Positions 7,804 through 16,167 of a stretch of 24,549 nucleotides of DNA are shown in pieces. The position numbers and the translations under genes were made by a program. The DNA is taken from NCBI GenBank assembly GCA_937973585.1, contig CALJKN010000033.1, positions 1 through 24,549 of the forward strand, given 5' to 3'. The stretch comes from an uncultured Helicobacteraceae bacterium. GTDB taxonomy: Bacteria > Campylobacterota > Campylobacteria > Campylobacterales > UBA6016. Position 1 is the first letter of the stretch; every line of letters begins with the position of its first letter. The notes below the pieces were generated by a model. It had not been told where the DNA came from. It worked only from the letters and a program-made list of their open reading frames with translations, and did not search any database.

Positions 7804-8136
7804 TTAAATTAGAGCCTCGATTTTATTTTCAAGCTCTTTGATTCTACCTTTTAGCTTGTCGTTTTCGACTCTATACTGGCTATTTCTGGCCTTTATAGTC
7901 TTAACGTCGTTTCTTAATTTTGTAAGCTCTTCGTTTAGAACGTCGATATCACCGAGACTTCTTTGGAGTTGGAGCTGATATTTTCGGATCAGATTCTCCG
8001 CCTCTTCAAGGGTAGTCTGAGTAGCAGTAGTAGAGTTTTTCTCCTGTTCGGATATATTTTTGTAATAAAACATCCTAAACGCCAAAAAAGCTATGATGAG
8101 GATAACTACCGTTAAAAAAAGCCAGTTAAATAGCAT
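7804..8136 (-). CDS. Single-pass membrane protein with cytoplasmic coiled coil, function unknown
   Basis: A 110-residue protein. Residues 4–24 (NWLFLTVVILIIAFLAFRMFY) form one hydrophobic helix with no signal-peptidase site. From about residue 42 to the end the sequence is strongly heptad-like and charged (LEEAENLIRKYQLQLQ … LKGRIKELENKIEAL), indicating a parallel coiled coil. The basic residues after the helix (YYK) suggest the coiled coil is cytoplasmic. The ATG at 8136 follows AAAGAG with good spacing. I recall an unnamed membrane protein at the same place between rpiB and apt in Campylobacter, so this is a conserved, uncharacterised neighbour rather than a stray ORF. No function is proposed. 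Confidence 0.8.
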   Translation of the reverse strand: MLFNWLFLTVVILIIAFLAFRMFYYKNISEQEKNSTTATQTTLEEAENLIRKYQLQLQRSLGDIDVLNEELTKLRNDVKTIKARNSQYRVENDKLKGRIKELENKIEALI

Positions 8137-8148
8137 AGTTACTCTTTG

Positions 8149-8568
8149 TTAGTATTTATTGATCCTGATTTCGTGTCTGCCGCCTTCAAACTCGGTAGAT
8201 AGCCAAGCCTCCAAGATTGATTCTGCAACACCGAAGCCGATAGCTCTTTCGCCCATACATAAAACGTTTGCATCATTATGTGCTCTTGCGGCTGCGCCCG
8301 TGTAGGAATCGTGACAGAGAGCCGCCCTAATCCCTTTGTGTCTGTTTGCCGCAAGGCTCATCCCTATCCCGCTACCGCAAATCAAAACCCCTTTTGAACC
8401 GGACTCGGCCAAAACCGCCTCACACACTTTGTTTGCAAAATCAGGATAGTCCACTCTATCCTCTTCACACCCCAAATCTACAACCTCAAACCCTTTATTT
8501 TTTAAGAATTCGGCGGTAAACCTCCTTAGATTTTTACCCGCATGGTCGCTTGCAATAAAGTATTTCAA
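8149..8568 (-). CDS. rpiB: Ribose-5-phosphate isomerase B
   Basis: Interconverts ribose 5-phosphate and ribulose 5-phosphate in the non-oxidative pentose phosphate pathway. It has 139 residues, matching RpiB/LacAB. Conserved pieces are IASDHAGKNLR at the N-terminus, the catalytic-Cys loop LICGSGIGMS, and the substrate segment AALCHDSYTGAAARAHNDANVL. The start at 8568 is TTG; it is favoured because the canonical N-terminus begins there and AGAGG lies about ten bases upstream. The 48-base gap to pbpA shows only a weak AACC/GGTT stem without a U-tract, so read-through from pbpA is likely. Confidence 0.95.
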   Translation of the reverse strand: MKYFIASDHAGKNLRRFTAEFLKNKGFEVVDLGCEEDRVDYPDFANKVCEAVLAESGSKGVLICGSGIGMSLAANRHKGIRAALCHDSYTGAAARAHNDANVLCMGERAIGFGVAESILEAWLSTEFEGGRHEIRINKY

Positions 8569-8616
8569 AATTTAAAACCTCTTTTTAAACCGATTTTAAC
8601 CTAAATGGTTTTAATT

Positions 8617-10500
8617 TTAATGACCCTCGCCGGCCATCGGAGTTGTCTCATTTGTCTCAACTTCTTCCGTTCCGCCCTTTAAAACACCGTCAGGTGAGTA
8701 AAACTCTCTCTTTGACGACGGCCTGAAGTTTAATACAGCCGCATTGTATCTTGCAAAAACAGGAGCTGCCACTACGCCACCCGTCATTTTCCCAGGGAGC
8801 GGCTTATTGTCGTCGTTTCCGAACCAGACAAGGGTTTGAACGGATGGGGTAAAACCGCAAAACCATGCATCACGGTAGTCATTTGTCGTCCCAGTCTTGC
8901 CTGCCACCTGCGTACCCGGTGTTGCCGCTTTCGTTCCGGTTCCCCTTGTCACTACATCCATCATCATGTCAATGACAACGTATGCAATTTCCGGTGATAC
9001 GATATTCTCTTTTTTGGACTCAAACATAACCGTCTGCCCGTTTCTGGCTTTTATGCTTTTGACAATTCTGTGAGAGACCTTTGTCCCATAGTTTGAAAGT
9101 ATTGTATACGCCTCGCTCATATCATACGGCGATAGGGTATAGCTACCAAGAGCTACCGATAGGTCAGCCTGAATCCCTCTAAAGCCGAATCTGTTTAGCT
9201 CTTTTTTTACGGTATCCATCCCTATTTTCTCAACCAAATCGATAGTTGCAAGGTTTTTGGAGTGGGTTAGCGCCTCTCTGAGGGTTATCACCCCTTCAAA
9301 TTTTAGGTCGTAGTTTTGCGGATTCCACTCCCTGCCGCCAAACGTATAGCTCTTTGGAGAGTCATCCACCAAAGCATCCTGATAGTATCCGTTTTCTGCG
9401 CCAACCAGATAGATAAAAGGTTTAAAACTGGAACCGGCCTGTCTTTTTGCCTGCACAACTCTATTAAAAGGGCTTTTATAAAAGTCAACGCCGCCGGACA
9501 AAGCCAAAATATCACCGGTAGACTGCTCTACAGATATTAGTGCGCCGTTAAAATTTGCAAGATTTTTCGCCCCGTAAGCTTTTACCGCATCATCATATTG
9601 GGCTTTTAGGGCTGTGTCGGCCGCATCCTGCAAATCCAGATCAATAGTCAAATCTATCCTGTAGCCGCCGCTTTTTATATCCGGATATTGTGGTGCTAGA
9701 GCTCTAAGTGCCGCATCTACGGCATACGGAGCCCTATTGAATCCGGCTGTTTCGTTATAAACCTTTGGCTGTTCGGCAATCGCTTTTTGATGCGCCGCAT
9801 CATCTATCCACCCGAGATATCTAATCCTGTTTACGATAGCGTTAGCCCTCTGCATTGCACCCTCATAGTTTTTTACAGGATCATATGTGCTAGGTGCTTT
9901 CGGTAATCCAACCAAAATCGCCGCCTCTTTCAACGTTATCTCATGCAAATTTTTATGAAAATATCCCCATGCGGCGGTCTTTATCCCGTAATAACCGTGA
10001 CCAAAATATATCTGATTTAGATAGCGCTCCAAAATCTGCTGTTTTGTTAGCTTCTCCTCAATTTTAAAAGAAATTAACGCCTCTTTAAATTTTCTACTAA
10101 TAGTCTTTTCGGATGATAGCAGGGTTGTTTTGATTAGCTGTTGGGTAATCGTACTTGCCCCTTCAACCGCTTTTCCGGCAATAATATCTTTTACAAGTGC
10201 TCGTAATATTGCTTCAAAGCTAATCCCTTTGTGTTCAAAAAAAGCGGTATCTTCCGTAGCCACCAAAGCTTCTATTAGATGATTGGGCATCTCTTCGTAC
10301 GCTGCGTAAACCCTGTTTTCATTTTCAAATAAATTTGCAATAAGCCTCCCTTTTGCATCAAAGACTTGGGTTGTGATAGGCGGGTTATAGTTTATCAGTT
10401 TATCCAGATCGTAGCTAAACGACCTATAAAAATATATCAGTAAAAAAATCAGTAGCGTAGTAATAATAACGGCTCCCGCCGCTACATATCTGATTATCAT
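8617..10500 (-). CDS. pbpA: Bifunctional penicillin-binding protein 1A (glycosyltransferase/transpeptidase)
   Basis: Class A PBP that polymerises and crosslinks peptidoglycan in the periplasm. It has 627 residues. There is one N-terminal anchor helix (about residues 5–25, VAAGAVIITTLLIFLLIYFY). The GT51 domain has EDTAFFEHKG with the catalytic Glu, then GASTITQQL and the KFKEA segment. The transpeptidase domain carries the three required motifs in order: SSFK (QAGSSFKPF), SKN (THSKNLAT) and KTGT (GKTGTTNDYRDAW). The start ATG at 10500 overlaps the stop of the upstream ABC ATPase (ATGA), so it is translationally coupled. It sits close to maf and alaS, as in Campylobacter. All catalytic motifs are intact. 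Confidence 0.96.
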   Translation of the reverse strand: MIIRYVAAGAVIITTLLIFLLIYFYRSFSYDLDKLINYNPPITTQVFDAKGRLIANLFENENRVYAAYEEMPNHLIEALVATEDTAFFEHKGISFEAILRALVKDIIAGKAVEGASTITQQLIKTTLLSSEKTISRKFKEALISFKIEEKLTKQQILERYLNQIYFGHGYYGIKTAAWGYFHKNLHEITLKEAAILVGLPKAPSTYDPVKNYEGAMQRANAIVNRIRYLGWIDDAAHQKAIAEQPKVYNETAGFNRAPYAVDAALRALAPQYPDIKSGGYRIDLTIDLDLQDAADTALKAQYDDAVKAYGAKNLANFNGALISVEQSTGDILALSGGVDFYKSPFNRVVQAKRQAGSSFKPFIYLVGAENGYYQDALVDDSPKSYTFGGREWNPQNYDLKFEGVITLREALTHSKNLATIDLVEKIGMDTVKKELNRFGFRGIQADLSVALGSYTLSPYDMSEAYTILSNYGTKVSHRIVKSIKARNGQTVMFESKKENIVSPEIAYVVIDMMMDVVTRGTGTKAATPGTQVAGKTGTTNDYRDAWFCGFTPSVQTLVWFGNDDNKPLPGKMTGGVVAAPVFARYNAAVLNFRPSSKREFYSPDGVLKGGTEEVETNETTPMAGEGH

Positions 10501-11189
10501 CTTCTAAAATCCCTATTCTTAAAATCTGCTTTTATTAGTTTTTGGATGTACTCGTCACCACTTTTGAAAAAATCGGCGCTCTTACCCTCGCACAATGCCT
10601 TTCCGTCTCTAATCAGCAATATATCTTCACATAGATAAGAGGCCAGAGTCAACTCATGCGTCACAAAAATTAGGTCAAACCCAAGCTCTTTTTGAAGGTT
10701 TTTGATAAGTTCCAATATCTCATCTTTGGTATCTTTGTCCAAAGCGGTAGTCGGCTCATCCATCAAAAGGAGTCTCGGTGAGGAGGCCAGAGAGAGGGCT
10801 ATAACTACCCTCTGGAGCTGTCCGCCGCTAAGTTCGGACGGGAATCTCTCAAAAAATACGGCATCTAGCCCCACTTTTTCAAACAGAGCGGCTAAAACCT
10901 CTTTTTTTATACCCCACCCCTGTTTTTTGATTTTACTCATCGGTGAGAGCGCCGTGAAAGGGTTTTGCGGAACAAAAGAAATATCCACACCCCTTTTAAG
11001 AGTTAATCCATCTTTGATTTTGATATTGACATCAAGCTCTTTCGGCAAAATACCCATTATTGCTTTTAACGTCAAAGATTTACCGCTTCCGCTCTCTCCC
11101 ACAAGTGCCAACGTACCGTCAACCTCAAAAGATAGATTTACGATCTCTTGTTCATCCGATTTTACAACGATCCGGTCAAACCCTATCAA
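10497..11189 (-). CDS. Orphan oligopeptide/nickel-type ABC transporter ATPase
   Basis: ATP-binding subunit of an ABC transporter, 230 residues. The P-loop is GESGSGKS (about residues 33–40), the Q-loop is FVPQNPFTALSP, the ABC signature is LSGGQLQR, Walker B is LLLMDEP, the D-loop is TTALD and the switch His is in VTHE. The PQNP….LSP segment and the SGGQLQRV signature are typical of DppD/OppD/NikD proteins. It is about 90 residues shorter than DppD and lacks their C-terminal oligopeptide-transporter extension. No permease, substrate-binding protein or partner ATPase is in the window. The start is TTG at 11189, inside the bioF stop (TTGA overlap), with GAGG nicely placed upstream. It also overlaps pbpA by four bases, so it is embedded in a biosynthetic/cell-wall operon. 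Confidence 0.88.
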   Translation of the reverse strand: MIGFDRIVVKSDEQEIVNLSFEVDGTLALVGESGSGKSLTLKAIMGILPKELDVNIKIKDGLTLKRGVDISFVPQNPFTALSPMSKIKKQGWGIKKEVLAALFEKVGLDAVFFERFPSELSGGQLQRVVIALSLASSPRLLLMDEPTTALDKDTKDEILELIKNLQKELGFDLIFVTHELTLASYLCEDILLIRDGKALCEGKSADFFKSGDEYIQKLIKADFKNRDFRR

Positions 11190-12271
11190 GCATACCTCTT
11201 TATGATCTCAAGCGCTTTTTTAAAATCCTCTAAGTCCTCTCCGATGTTGGCTATCAATCTAATATGATCGCTTTTTACCGTCGGGGGTCTTATATAACCG
11301 GTTATTATATTCATTTTGAGCAATTTTGTATGTATTTTTTTTGAATTCGGACTTTCAATCATAATTATAGGGGTTAAAAACTTTTTTCCCAAATACTTTT
11401 CGGCAATTGAAAGCCTTTTGTCGATTTTTTCTTTAAAAGAGCTACTTTTTTTTGAGATTTTCTCAACCCTTATTCTGGCAATCTCTACGTCTATAGGCGA
11501 GAGAGCCGTCGAATATATAACAGGTTTTGCCCTGTTGAGTAAAAAATCTATTATCTCTTTAGCCCCTAATATATACGCCCCATAGCTACCTACCGCTTTT
11601 GAGAGGGTTCCCATTTTGATATGTTTTTTTGACGGCGTGATATTGTAATAATCATATATGCCGCCGAGCTTTGCTCCGATAGTACCGTGCCCGTGAGCCT
11701 CGTCTATTATGAGATAAGCACCGTACTTGTCCGCAATCTCGATAACGGACATCGGCAAAATATCTCCTATCATAGAGTAAACAGACTCTACGAAAATAAA
11801 TACCCTGCCAAACTTTGCATCTTTGAGTTTGCATTCGAGGTCGTTTGCATCGCTATGGGCAAATAACTCGTATTTTGCTTTGGAAAGAGAGAGGGCGGCT
11901 ATACCGCTGGCGTGATACTCCTCGTCCATAAGTATCAGGTCGTTATGCCCTGCAAGCGCCGATACGAGAGCGGTATTTGCCAAAAATCCGCTACCAACGA
12001 TGAGTGCATCTTCAAAGTCGTACATCTTTTTAAGGGTATTTTCCAGTTTTTTGTGGGAGTTTTGGTAGCCGTAGACGAGTTGAGAGGCGGAAGGGGCAAA
12101 TAGACCCTCTTTTTTGACCGCTTTGACGGCCGTTTCAAAGCTTTTTTGATCTTTTTTAAACCCCAAATAATCGTTTGAAGCAAAATCAATGGAGTTTTTC
12201 GGCAATAATCTCCTACCCCGCAGCCTCCCTTTTTTTGCTAAAACGTCAAGCGATTTTTGAAATTCGGTCAT
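11186..12271 (-). CDS. bioF: 8-amino-7-oxononanoate synthase-like PLP enzyme (BioF/KBL family)
   Basis: Class II α-oxoamine synthase of 361 residues. BioF condenses pimeloyl thioester with alanine to start the biotin ring precursors; the related KBL acts on glycine and acetyl-CoA. Visible family motifs are FASNDYLGF, the DEAHGHGTIG active-site motif with its cofactor-contacting Asp and His, and the PLP lysine in MGTLSKAVGSYGAY. A C-terminal IRPPTVK…RLIANIGE segment matches BioF. I chose ATG 12271 (MTEFQKSLDVL) rather than an upstream ATG at 12337: AGAGAT precedes it, and the longer version would translate a repeat element and run into maf. The presence of bioB at 2793 favours BioF over KBL. 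It overlaps the ABC ATPase by four bases. Confidence 0.85.
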   Translation of the reverse strand: MTEFQKSLDVLAKKGRLRGRRLLPKNSIDFASNDYLGFKKDQKSFETAVKAVKKEGLFAPSASQLVYGYQNSHKKLENTLKKMYDFEDALIVGSGFLANTALVSALAGHNDLILMDEEYHASGIAALSLSKAKYELFAHSDANDLECKLKDAKFGRVFIFVESVYSMIGDILPMSVIEIADKYGAYLIIDEAHGHGTIGAKLGGIYDYYNITPSKKHIKMGTLSKAVGSYGAYILGAKEIIDFLLNRAKPVIYSTALSPIDVEIARIRVEKISKKSSSFKEKIDKRLSIAEKYLGKKFLTPIIMIESPNSKKIHTKLLKMNIITGYIRPPTVKSDHIRLIANIGEDLEDFKKALEIIKRYA

Positions 12272-12289
12272 TGTTTTATCTCTGCCGTG

Positions 12290-12329
12290 AATACGGCTAG
12301 CGTAGCTGATCCGGCTTTGCCGGTTCAGC
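12290..12329 (+). repeat. Partial structured repeat overlapping the maf 3' end
   Basis: GGCTAGCGTAGC is followed by a strong hairpin GCTGA-t-CCGGC-ttt-GCCGG-t-TCAGC (12305–12329). It has the same GGC-ttt-GCC core and flanking-stem design as the terminal hairpins at 2257, 3782 and 5037. Hairpin 1 and the AGCTTTA box are missing. It supplies the last codons and stop of maf and lies upstream of the bioF start. Confidence 0.68.
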
Positions 12330-12875
12330 GTGCCCAATAAAAGGTAGTAATTTTTCGATTGTAATGCCCATGGCGCAAGACTCCAAACCGACTTGTTTGG
12401 CGATGTATTGTTTGCAAAATCCCTCTACCATGCAACCTCCCGCCTTGCCGTCCCAGCCGTTTGAGTCCAGATACCGCTCAAGCTCCATCCTGTCAAACTC
12501 TTTAAAAAAATATTCGGTAATTGAGAGGTCTATAAAGGTTAAAGCCTTTGAAGCGTAAGCCGTACACGTTAGTATCCCTACGGTGTTGCCGCTTTGTTTT
12601 AGGAGTATCCCTCTAGCGTCATCTATATTTTTCGGTTTTCGAAGTATTGCATTATCGGCGGTAACTACCGTGTCTGCACATAATAGCGGCGTACTTAGTC
12701 CGTGCTCATCTTTTGCCCACTCAAGCTTGCCTATCGTAGCCTTATAGACAAACTCCGCCGGATTTGCGGCAACTATTTTCTCCTCATCAAATCCACAGCC
12801 GACCTGTGAAAACAAAACACCGTAGTCTCTTAAAATTTTTGCCCTTGTCTGGGAAGACGAAGCCAAATACAACAC
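12297..12875 (-). CDS. maf: Maf-family nucleotide pyrophosphatase
   Basis: House-cleaning NTP pyrophosphatase of the Maf/YhdE group, acting on non-canonical nucleotides such as dTTP, UTP or modified pyrimidines; 192 residues. The N-terminus YLASSSQTRAKIL is the Maf signature, followed by the catalytic acidic segment LLCADTVVTADN and the GKAGGCMVEG region (GxAGxY-like in other members). The start is GTG at 12875, three bases after the stop of the upstream membrane protein, with GAGGG eight bases upstream. The last dozen residues (GHAEPAKPDQLR) are encoded by a structured repeat element at 12290–12329, so the native C-terminus has probably been replaced. The maf–pbpA–alaS neighbourhood matches what I recall from Campylobacter. 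Confidence 0.9.
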   Translation of the reverse strand: MLYLASSSQTRAKILRDYGVLFSQVGCGFDEEKIVAANPAEFVYKATIGKLEWAKDEHGLSTPLLCADTVVTADNAILRKPKNIDDARGILLKQSGNTVGILTCTAYASKALTFIDLSITEYFFKEFDRMELERYLDSNGWDGKAGGCMVEGFCKQYIAKQVGLESCAMGITIEKLLPFIGHAEPAKPDQLR

Positions 12876-12878
12876 TGA

Positions 12879-13361
12879 CTAATACCCTCTCAGCACAATA
12901 CCCAGCATTATCTCTACAAGCCCCAAAAATATATTTATAGGGATTAACCATTTGGACAAAGGGGCAAGTTTTTGTTTTGCCCCGTCCAAATCGCCTAGCT
13001 CAAACATTTTTTTTGCTTTTGTAAACTTAAAATAGATAATACCGTATACAACCGCCATAAGCATCCAGATTTGGGACTTGATATGAACCGTTAAATAGAG
13101 CGTAGGAACACTCTTAAATCCGATTCCAAGCATCATAATAATCCCAGTAATGCCTATAAATACGATAGCCGTAGAGACCATCAAAAAAAATCTATTCAGG
13201 GTTGCTATCGTCAACTCTAATCTTTTTTGCCCGCTGTCGATCACGGCAAGAGATGGGTGGAGGGCAAACCTGATTGCAACCATCCCACCTATCCAAGTCA
13301 CCGCAAACAAGACATGGATAAAAAGGATAATTCTCGCATACTCGGCAAAAAAAGCACTCAC
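12879..13361 (-). CDS. Four-helix integral membrane protein, CopD/HemJ-like
   Basis: A 160-residue protein with four clear hydrophobic helices at about residues 9–30, 58–80, 87–111 and 138–157. Candidate haem- or metal-binding histidines are H16 (in IILFIHVLFAVTWIGG), H35 and H93 (TVHIKSQ). The first helix with His followed by a WIGG turn resembles CopD-domain proteins and, less closely, HemJ, the protoporphyrinogen IX oxidase. I cannot decide between these: HemJ is usually about 145 residues with a YLW..K.LHI start, which is not seen. It ends three bases before the maf start, so it is co-transcribed with maf. Its own start at 13361 lies after the repeat-bearing gap downstream of alaS. Confidence 0.6.
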   Translation of the reverse strand: MSAFFAEYARIILFIHVLFAVTWIGGMVAIRFALHPSLAVIDSGQKRLELTIATLNRFFLMVSTAIVFIGITGIIMMLGIGFKSVPTLYLTVHIKSQIWMLMAVVYGIIYFKFTKAKKMFELGDLDGAKQKLAPLSKWLIPINIFLGLVEIMLGIVLRGY

Positions 13362-13380
13362 GCTATCTCCTTAATTATTC

Positions 13381-13470
13381 TAAAATTTTAAGCAAAACCC
13401 AAAACAAGCAAAGCGCTCGGGCGAAAGTCCGATGTCTCCTCGAAAATTAGCTCTTCGACCCCATGTAACC
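13381..13470 (-). repeat. Degenerate structured repeat in the alaS/membrane-protein gap
   Basis: This gap (13362–13478) holds a GAAA-loop hairpin TCGGGC-GAAA-GTCCGA (13417–13432) followed by ATTAGCTCTTCG, which resembles the ATTAGGTCTTCG linker of the type A copies. A TCGAA…TTCGA pair (13439–13457) is also visible. Assignment to the repeat family is weaker than for the other copies. Confidence 0.45.
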
Positions 13471-13478
13471 GGTCGCTT

Positions 13479-16022
13479 TTATCCTAGTTTATTTTTGACA
13501 AACCCCAACGCAGCCGTTTTTAACTCTTCTTTTTTGCTAACGTCTTTTGCGCTACCGCTTGCAAAATCAGCTCTACCACCGCCTTTGCCATCAGCTGTCG
13601 CAAGGGCGATCTTTAGCCACTCTCCGGCATTTACATCTACACCTTTTGTGCCGCATACGGCGGAGATTTTGTCCTCATTTACCTCAAGCAGCATTACGGC
13701 AACTTTTTCATACTTATTTTTTAGTTCATCGACAAGCGCTTTGGCATCCACCCCGTCTACAAAATCGCACACAACTTTTGCACCGTTTACATCAAGCGCT
13801 TCAAGCTCTGTTTTGCCACTACTTTGGGCTTTGGCAAGTCTCTCTTTTAGCTCTTTTATCTCGGCTCTAAGCCTTGCAACCCCGGCTTTTAGGTCTTTGT
13901 TTTTAAGCTCACTCTCAAGCTCGCCTACAGCCGCCCTAAAGCTTTTTGCATACTCCACGGCAGAGAGACCCGCAACACCCTCTATACGTCTAACTCCCGC
14001 CGATACGCCACTCTCTTTTACGATATAAAAGCTCCCTATCTCGCCGGTAGACCCCGTATGCGTACCGCCGCAAAGCTCCACGGAGGCATCGCCGAAGCTA
14101 ACAACCCTGACGCTGTCGCCGTATTTTTCGCCAAACAGCGCCATAGCACCGCTGTTTTTGGCATCTTCTACGCCCATAACTTCAGTCTTGCCGCCGATAT
14201 TTTTGGCGATTAGGGCGTTTACTTTTGTCTCAACCTCGGCTATTTGTGCATCGGTCATCGCTTTTGGAGCCGTAAAGTCAAATCTAAGTCGTCTATCATC
14301 TACATCGCTACCCGCTTGCGTGACGGTATTTCCAAGCACATCTCGCAAAACGGCGTGAAGCAGATGGGTGCAAGAGTGGTGTTTTGCACTCTCGGCTCTT
14401 GCGTTTGATACTACCGCTTTTACGGTATCGCCGACAGATATTTTGCTAGCTGCATTTACTTTTGAGAGATTTAGTTCAAAAAACTTTCTAGTATCAAGAA
14501 CGGCTCCTTTGCCGACCAATTCGCCCGTGTCGCCAGCTTGACCACCGCTTGCGGCGTAAAAAGGGGTGGTGTCTAGCATCACCCAACCATCACCCGTAAG
14601 CTCAGAAACTGCTTTAAAATCGGCATCAAGAATTGCAAGTACTTTTGTATCGGCCGTAAGAGAGTCGTATCCTACGAATTCGTTTTTGCCGAACTTTTCA
14701 AGCAGCTCCTTGAAGTCTCCCTCATTTGCGGCGTCCCCACTACCTTTCCAAGCCGCTTTCGCCCTCTCTCTTTGCTCTTTCATCTTCGCATCAAAGCCGT
14801 CGTTGTCGAGGGCTACATTTTTCTCTCTTAGCATATCTTCTGTTAAGTCAAGAGGGAAACCGAATGTATCGTATAGCTTGAAAGCAGTCTCGCCGCTAAA
14901 GATTTTTGGATTTCCGGCCATCTCTTTTTCAAATAGCTCCATCCCTGCAAATATCGTAGAGAAAAATCTCTCCTCTTCGGCTTTTATACTCTCTTTGACA
15001 TACTGCGCTTTCTCGGCAAGGTACGGATAGCCATGACCCATTAAGGAGACAAGAGCGTCATAAAGCGCATACAAAAACGGCTCTTTGAACCCTAGCTTGT
15101 AGCCGTGTCTTACCGCTCGTCTAAGTATCCTTCGTAGGACATATCCCCTACCTTCTTTGTCAAACGTTACCCCCTGCGCAACAAGGAAGCTAACAGCCCT
15201 TAGGTGGTCTGCGATAACACGGTAGCTAGCGCCGGATGCGTACTCGTATTTTTTGCCGACTTTTGCTTCAATGGCATCGATGAGCGGTATAAACAGTGAA
15301 CTGTCATAGTTTGAGAATTTACCTTCTTTAATAGCCGTGATCCTCTCGAGTCCCATACCGGTGTCAATCGAAGGCTTTGGCAGGCTTACCATTGAGCCGT
15401 CTTCAAATCTTTGGTATTGCATAAATACAAGGTTCCAAATTTCTAGGAATCTGTCACCGTCGCCGCCGAAATAATCCTCGGAGGTATTAAATCTCTCTGC
15501 ACCCTGATCTACATATATCTCGGAACACGGTCCGCAAGGGCCGGTATCGCCCATCTGCCAGAAGTTGTCCTTGTCGCCCATCCTGACTATTCTGTCTTTG
15601 GCGATGTATTTCTCCCAGATTTTTGCCGCTTCATCGTCGCTATCGTGGACGGAAATCCAAAGTTTCTCTTTTGGCAAATCCATCTCACCGGTTACGAACT
15701 CCCAAGCATATTTGATAGCGTCCTCTTTGAAATAATCGCCAAATGAGAAGTTGCCGAGCATCTCAAAAAATGTGTGGTGTCTAGCTGTAAAACCGACGTT
15801 TTCGAGGTCATTGTGCTTTCCTCCGGCCCTGATACACGTCTGGCTACTAGTAGCCCTAGGAGTATTTGGCACAGGCACTTCGCCAGTAAATATGCTCTTA
15901 AACTGCACCATTCCGGCATTGGTAAAAAGTAGGCTTGCATCATCCGGAACCAATGGGGAACTGTCTACGACCGCATGCCCTTTTGAGCCGAAATAATCTA
16001 AAAACGATTTTCTAATATCCAT
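13479..16022 (-). CDS. alaS: Alanyl-tRNA synthetase
   Basis: Class II synthetase charging tRNA-Ala; 847 residues, close to the Campylobacterota norm. Order of domains: aminoacylation core with LLFTNAGMVQFK (motif 1 region) and RRILRRAVRHGY (motif 3 region), then the tRNA-recognition helices, the editing domain with the zinc-binding HHSCTHLLHAV and CGGTHTGSTGEIG motifs that clear mischarged Ser and Gly, and the C-terminal DHHA1/C-Ala domain ending with GGGRADFASGSAKD. The ATG at 16022 follows AGAGA with reasonable spacing and MDIRKSFLDYF is the canonical start. Downstream lies a 117-base gap before the CopD-like gene; upstream a repeat-filled gap separates it from argB. Confidence 0.98.
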   Translation of the reverse strand: MDIRKSFLDYFGSKGHAVVDSSPLVPDDASLLFTNAGMVQFKSIFTGEVPVPNTPRATSSQTCIRAGGKHNDLENVGFTARHHTFFEMLGNFSFGDYFKEDAIKYAWEFVTGEMDLPKEKLWISVHDSDDEAAKIWEKYIAKDRIVRMGDKDNFWQMGDTGPCGPCSEIYVDQGAERFNTSEDYFGGDGDRFLEIWNLVFMQYQRFEDGSMVSLPKPSIDTGMGLERITAIKEGKFSNYDSSLFIPLIDAIEAKVGKKYEYASGASYRVIADHLRAVSFLVAQGVTFDKEGRGYVLRRILRRAVRHGYKLGFKEPFLYALYDALVSLMGHGYPYLAEKAQYVKESIKAEEERFFSTIFAGMELFEKEMAGNPKIFSGETAFKLYDTFGFPLDLTEDMLREKNVALDNDGFDAKMKEQRERAKAAWKGSGDAANEGDFKELLEKFGKNEFVGYDSLTADTKVLAILDADFKAVSELTGDGWVMLDTTPFYAASGGQAGDTGELVGKGAVLDTRKFFELNLSKVNAASKISVGDTVKAVVSNARAESAKHHSCTHLLHAVLRDVLGNTVTQAGSDVDDRRLRFDFTAPKAMTDAQIAEVETKVNALIAKNIGGKTEVMGVEDAKNSGAMALFGEKYGDSVRVVSFGDASVELCGGTHTGSTGEIGSFYIVKESGVSAGVRRIEGVAGLSAVEYAKSFRAAVGELESELKNKDLKAGVARLRAEIKELKERLAKAQSSGKTELEALDVNGAKVVCDFVDGVDAKALVDELKNKYEKVAVMLLEVNEDKISAVCGTKGVDVNAGEWLKIALATADGKGGGRADFASGSAKDVSKKEELKTAALGFVKNKLG

Positions 16023-16061
16023 AATAATTGTCTCTTTGTAAACTTAAAATCCATCAATCCC

Positions 16062-16138
16062 CGCCTTGGCGGGTAGCTTTATGGGTACAGGGACGCTCGT
16101 ATCCATGCCGCATATACGGGTTTTGCCTGCGTATACGC
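16062..16138 (+). repeat. Structured intergenic repeat, type B copy 3
   Basis: Hairpin 1 is CCCGC-cttg-GCGGG, followed directly by TAGCTTTATGG. A middle hairpin TGGgTAC…GTAtCCA comes next, and then a terminal hairpin in which GCaTATACG pairs with CGTATAcGC around a GGttttgCC core (16111–16138). The three-part order is the same as in the copies at 2209 and 3739. It occupies the argB/alaS gap (16023–16167); no other feature was recognised there. Confidence 0.68.
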
Positions 16139-16167
16139 ATTGTTAAAAATCTCCGATTATACCCAAA

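Noticed and set aside
8569..8616. Possible terminator between pbpA and rpiB.
   Set aside because: Only a four-pair AACC/GGTT stem with no downstream U-tract on the minus strand; read-through seems more likely.
12272..12337. Longer N-terminus for the bioF-like protein from 12337.
   Set aside because: It would translate the repeat hairpin and overlap maf, while ATG 12271 has a ribosome site and the normal family start.
13432..14028. A 198-codon plus-strand frame opposite the end of alaS.
   Set aside because: It is antisense to intact alaS, its composition is Ser/Ala/Pro/Thr-rich as expected from the complement of Lys/Ala/Glu-rich coding sequence, and no known motif is visible.
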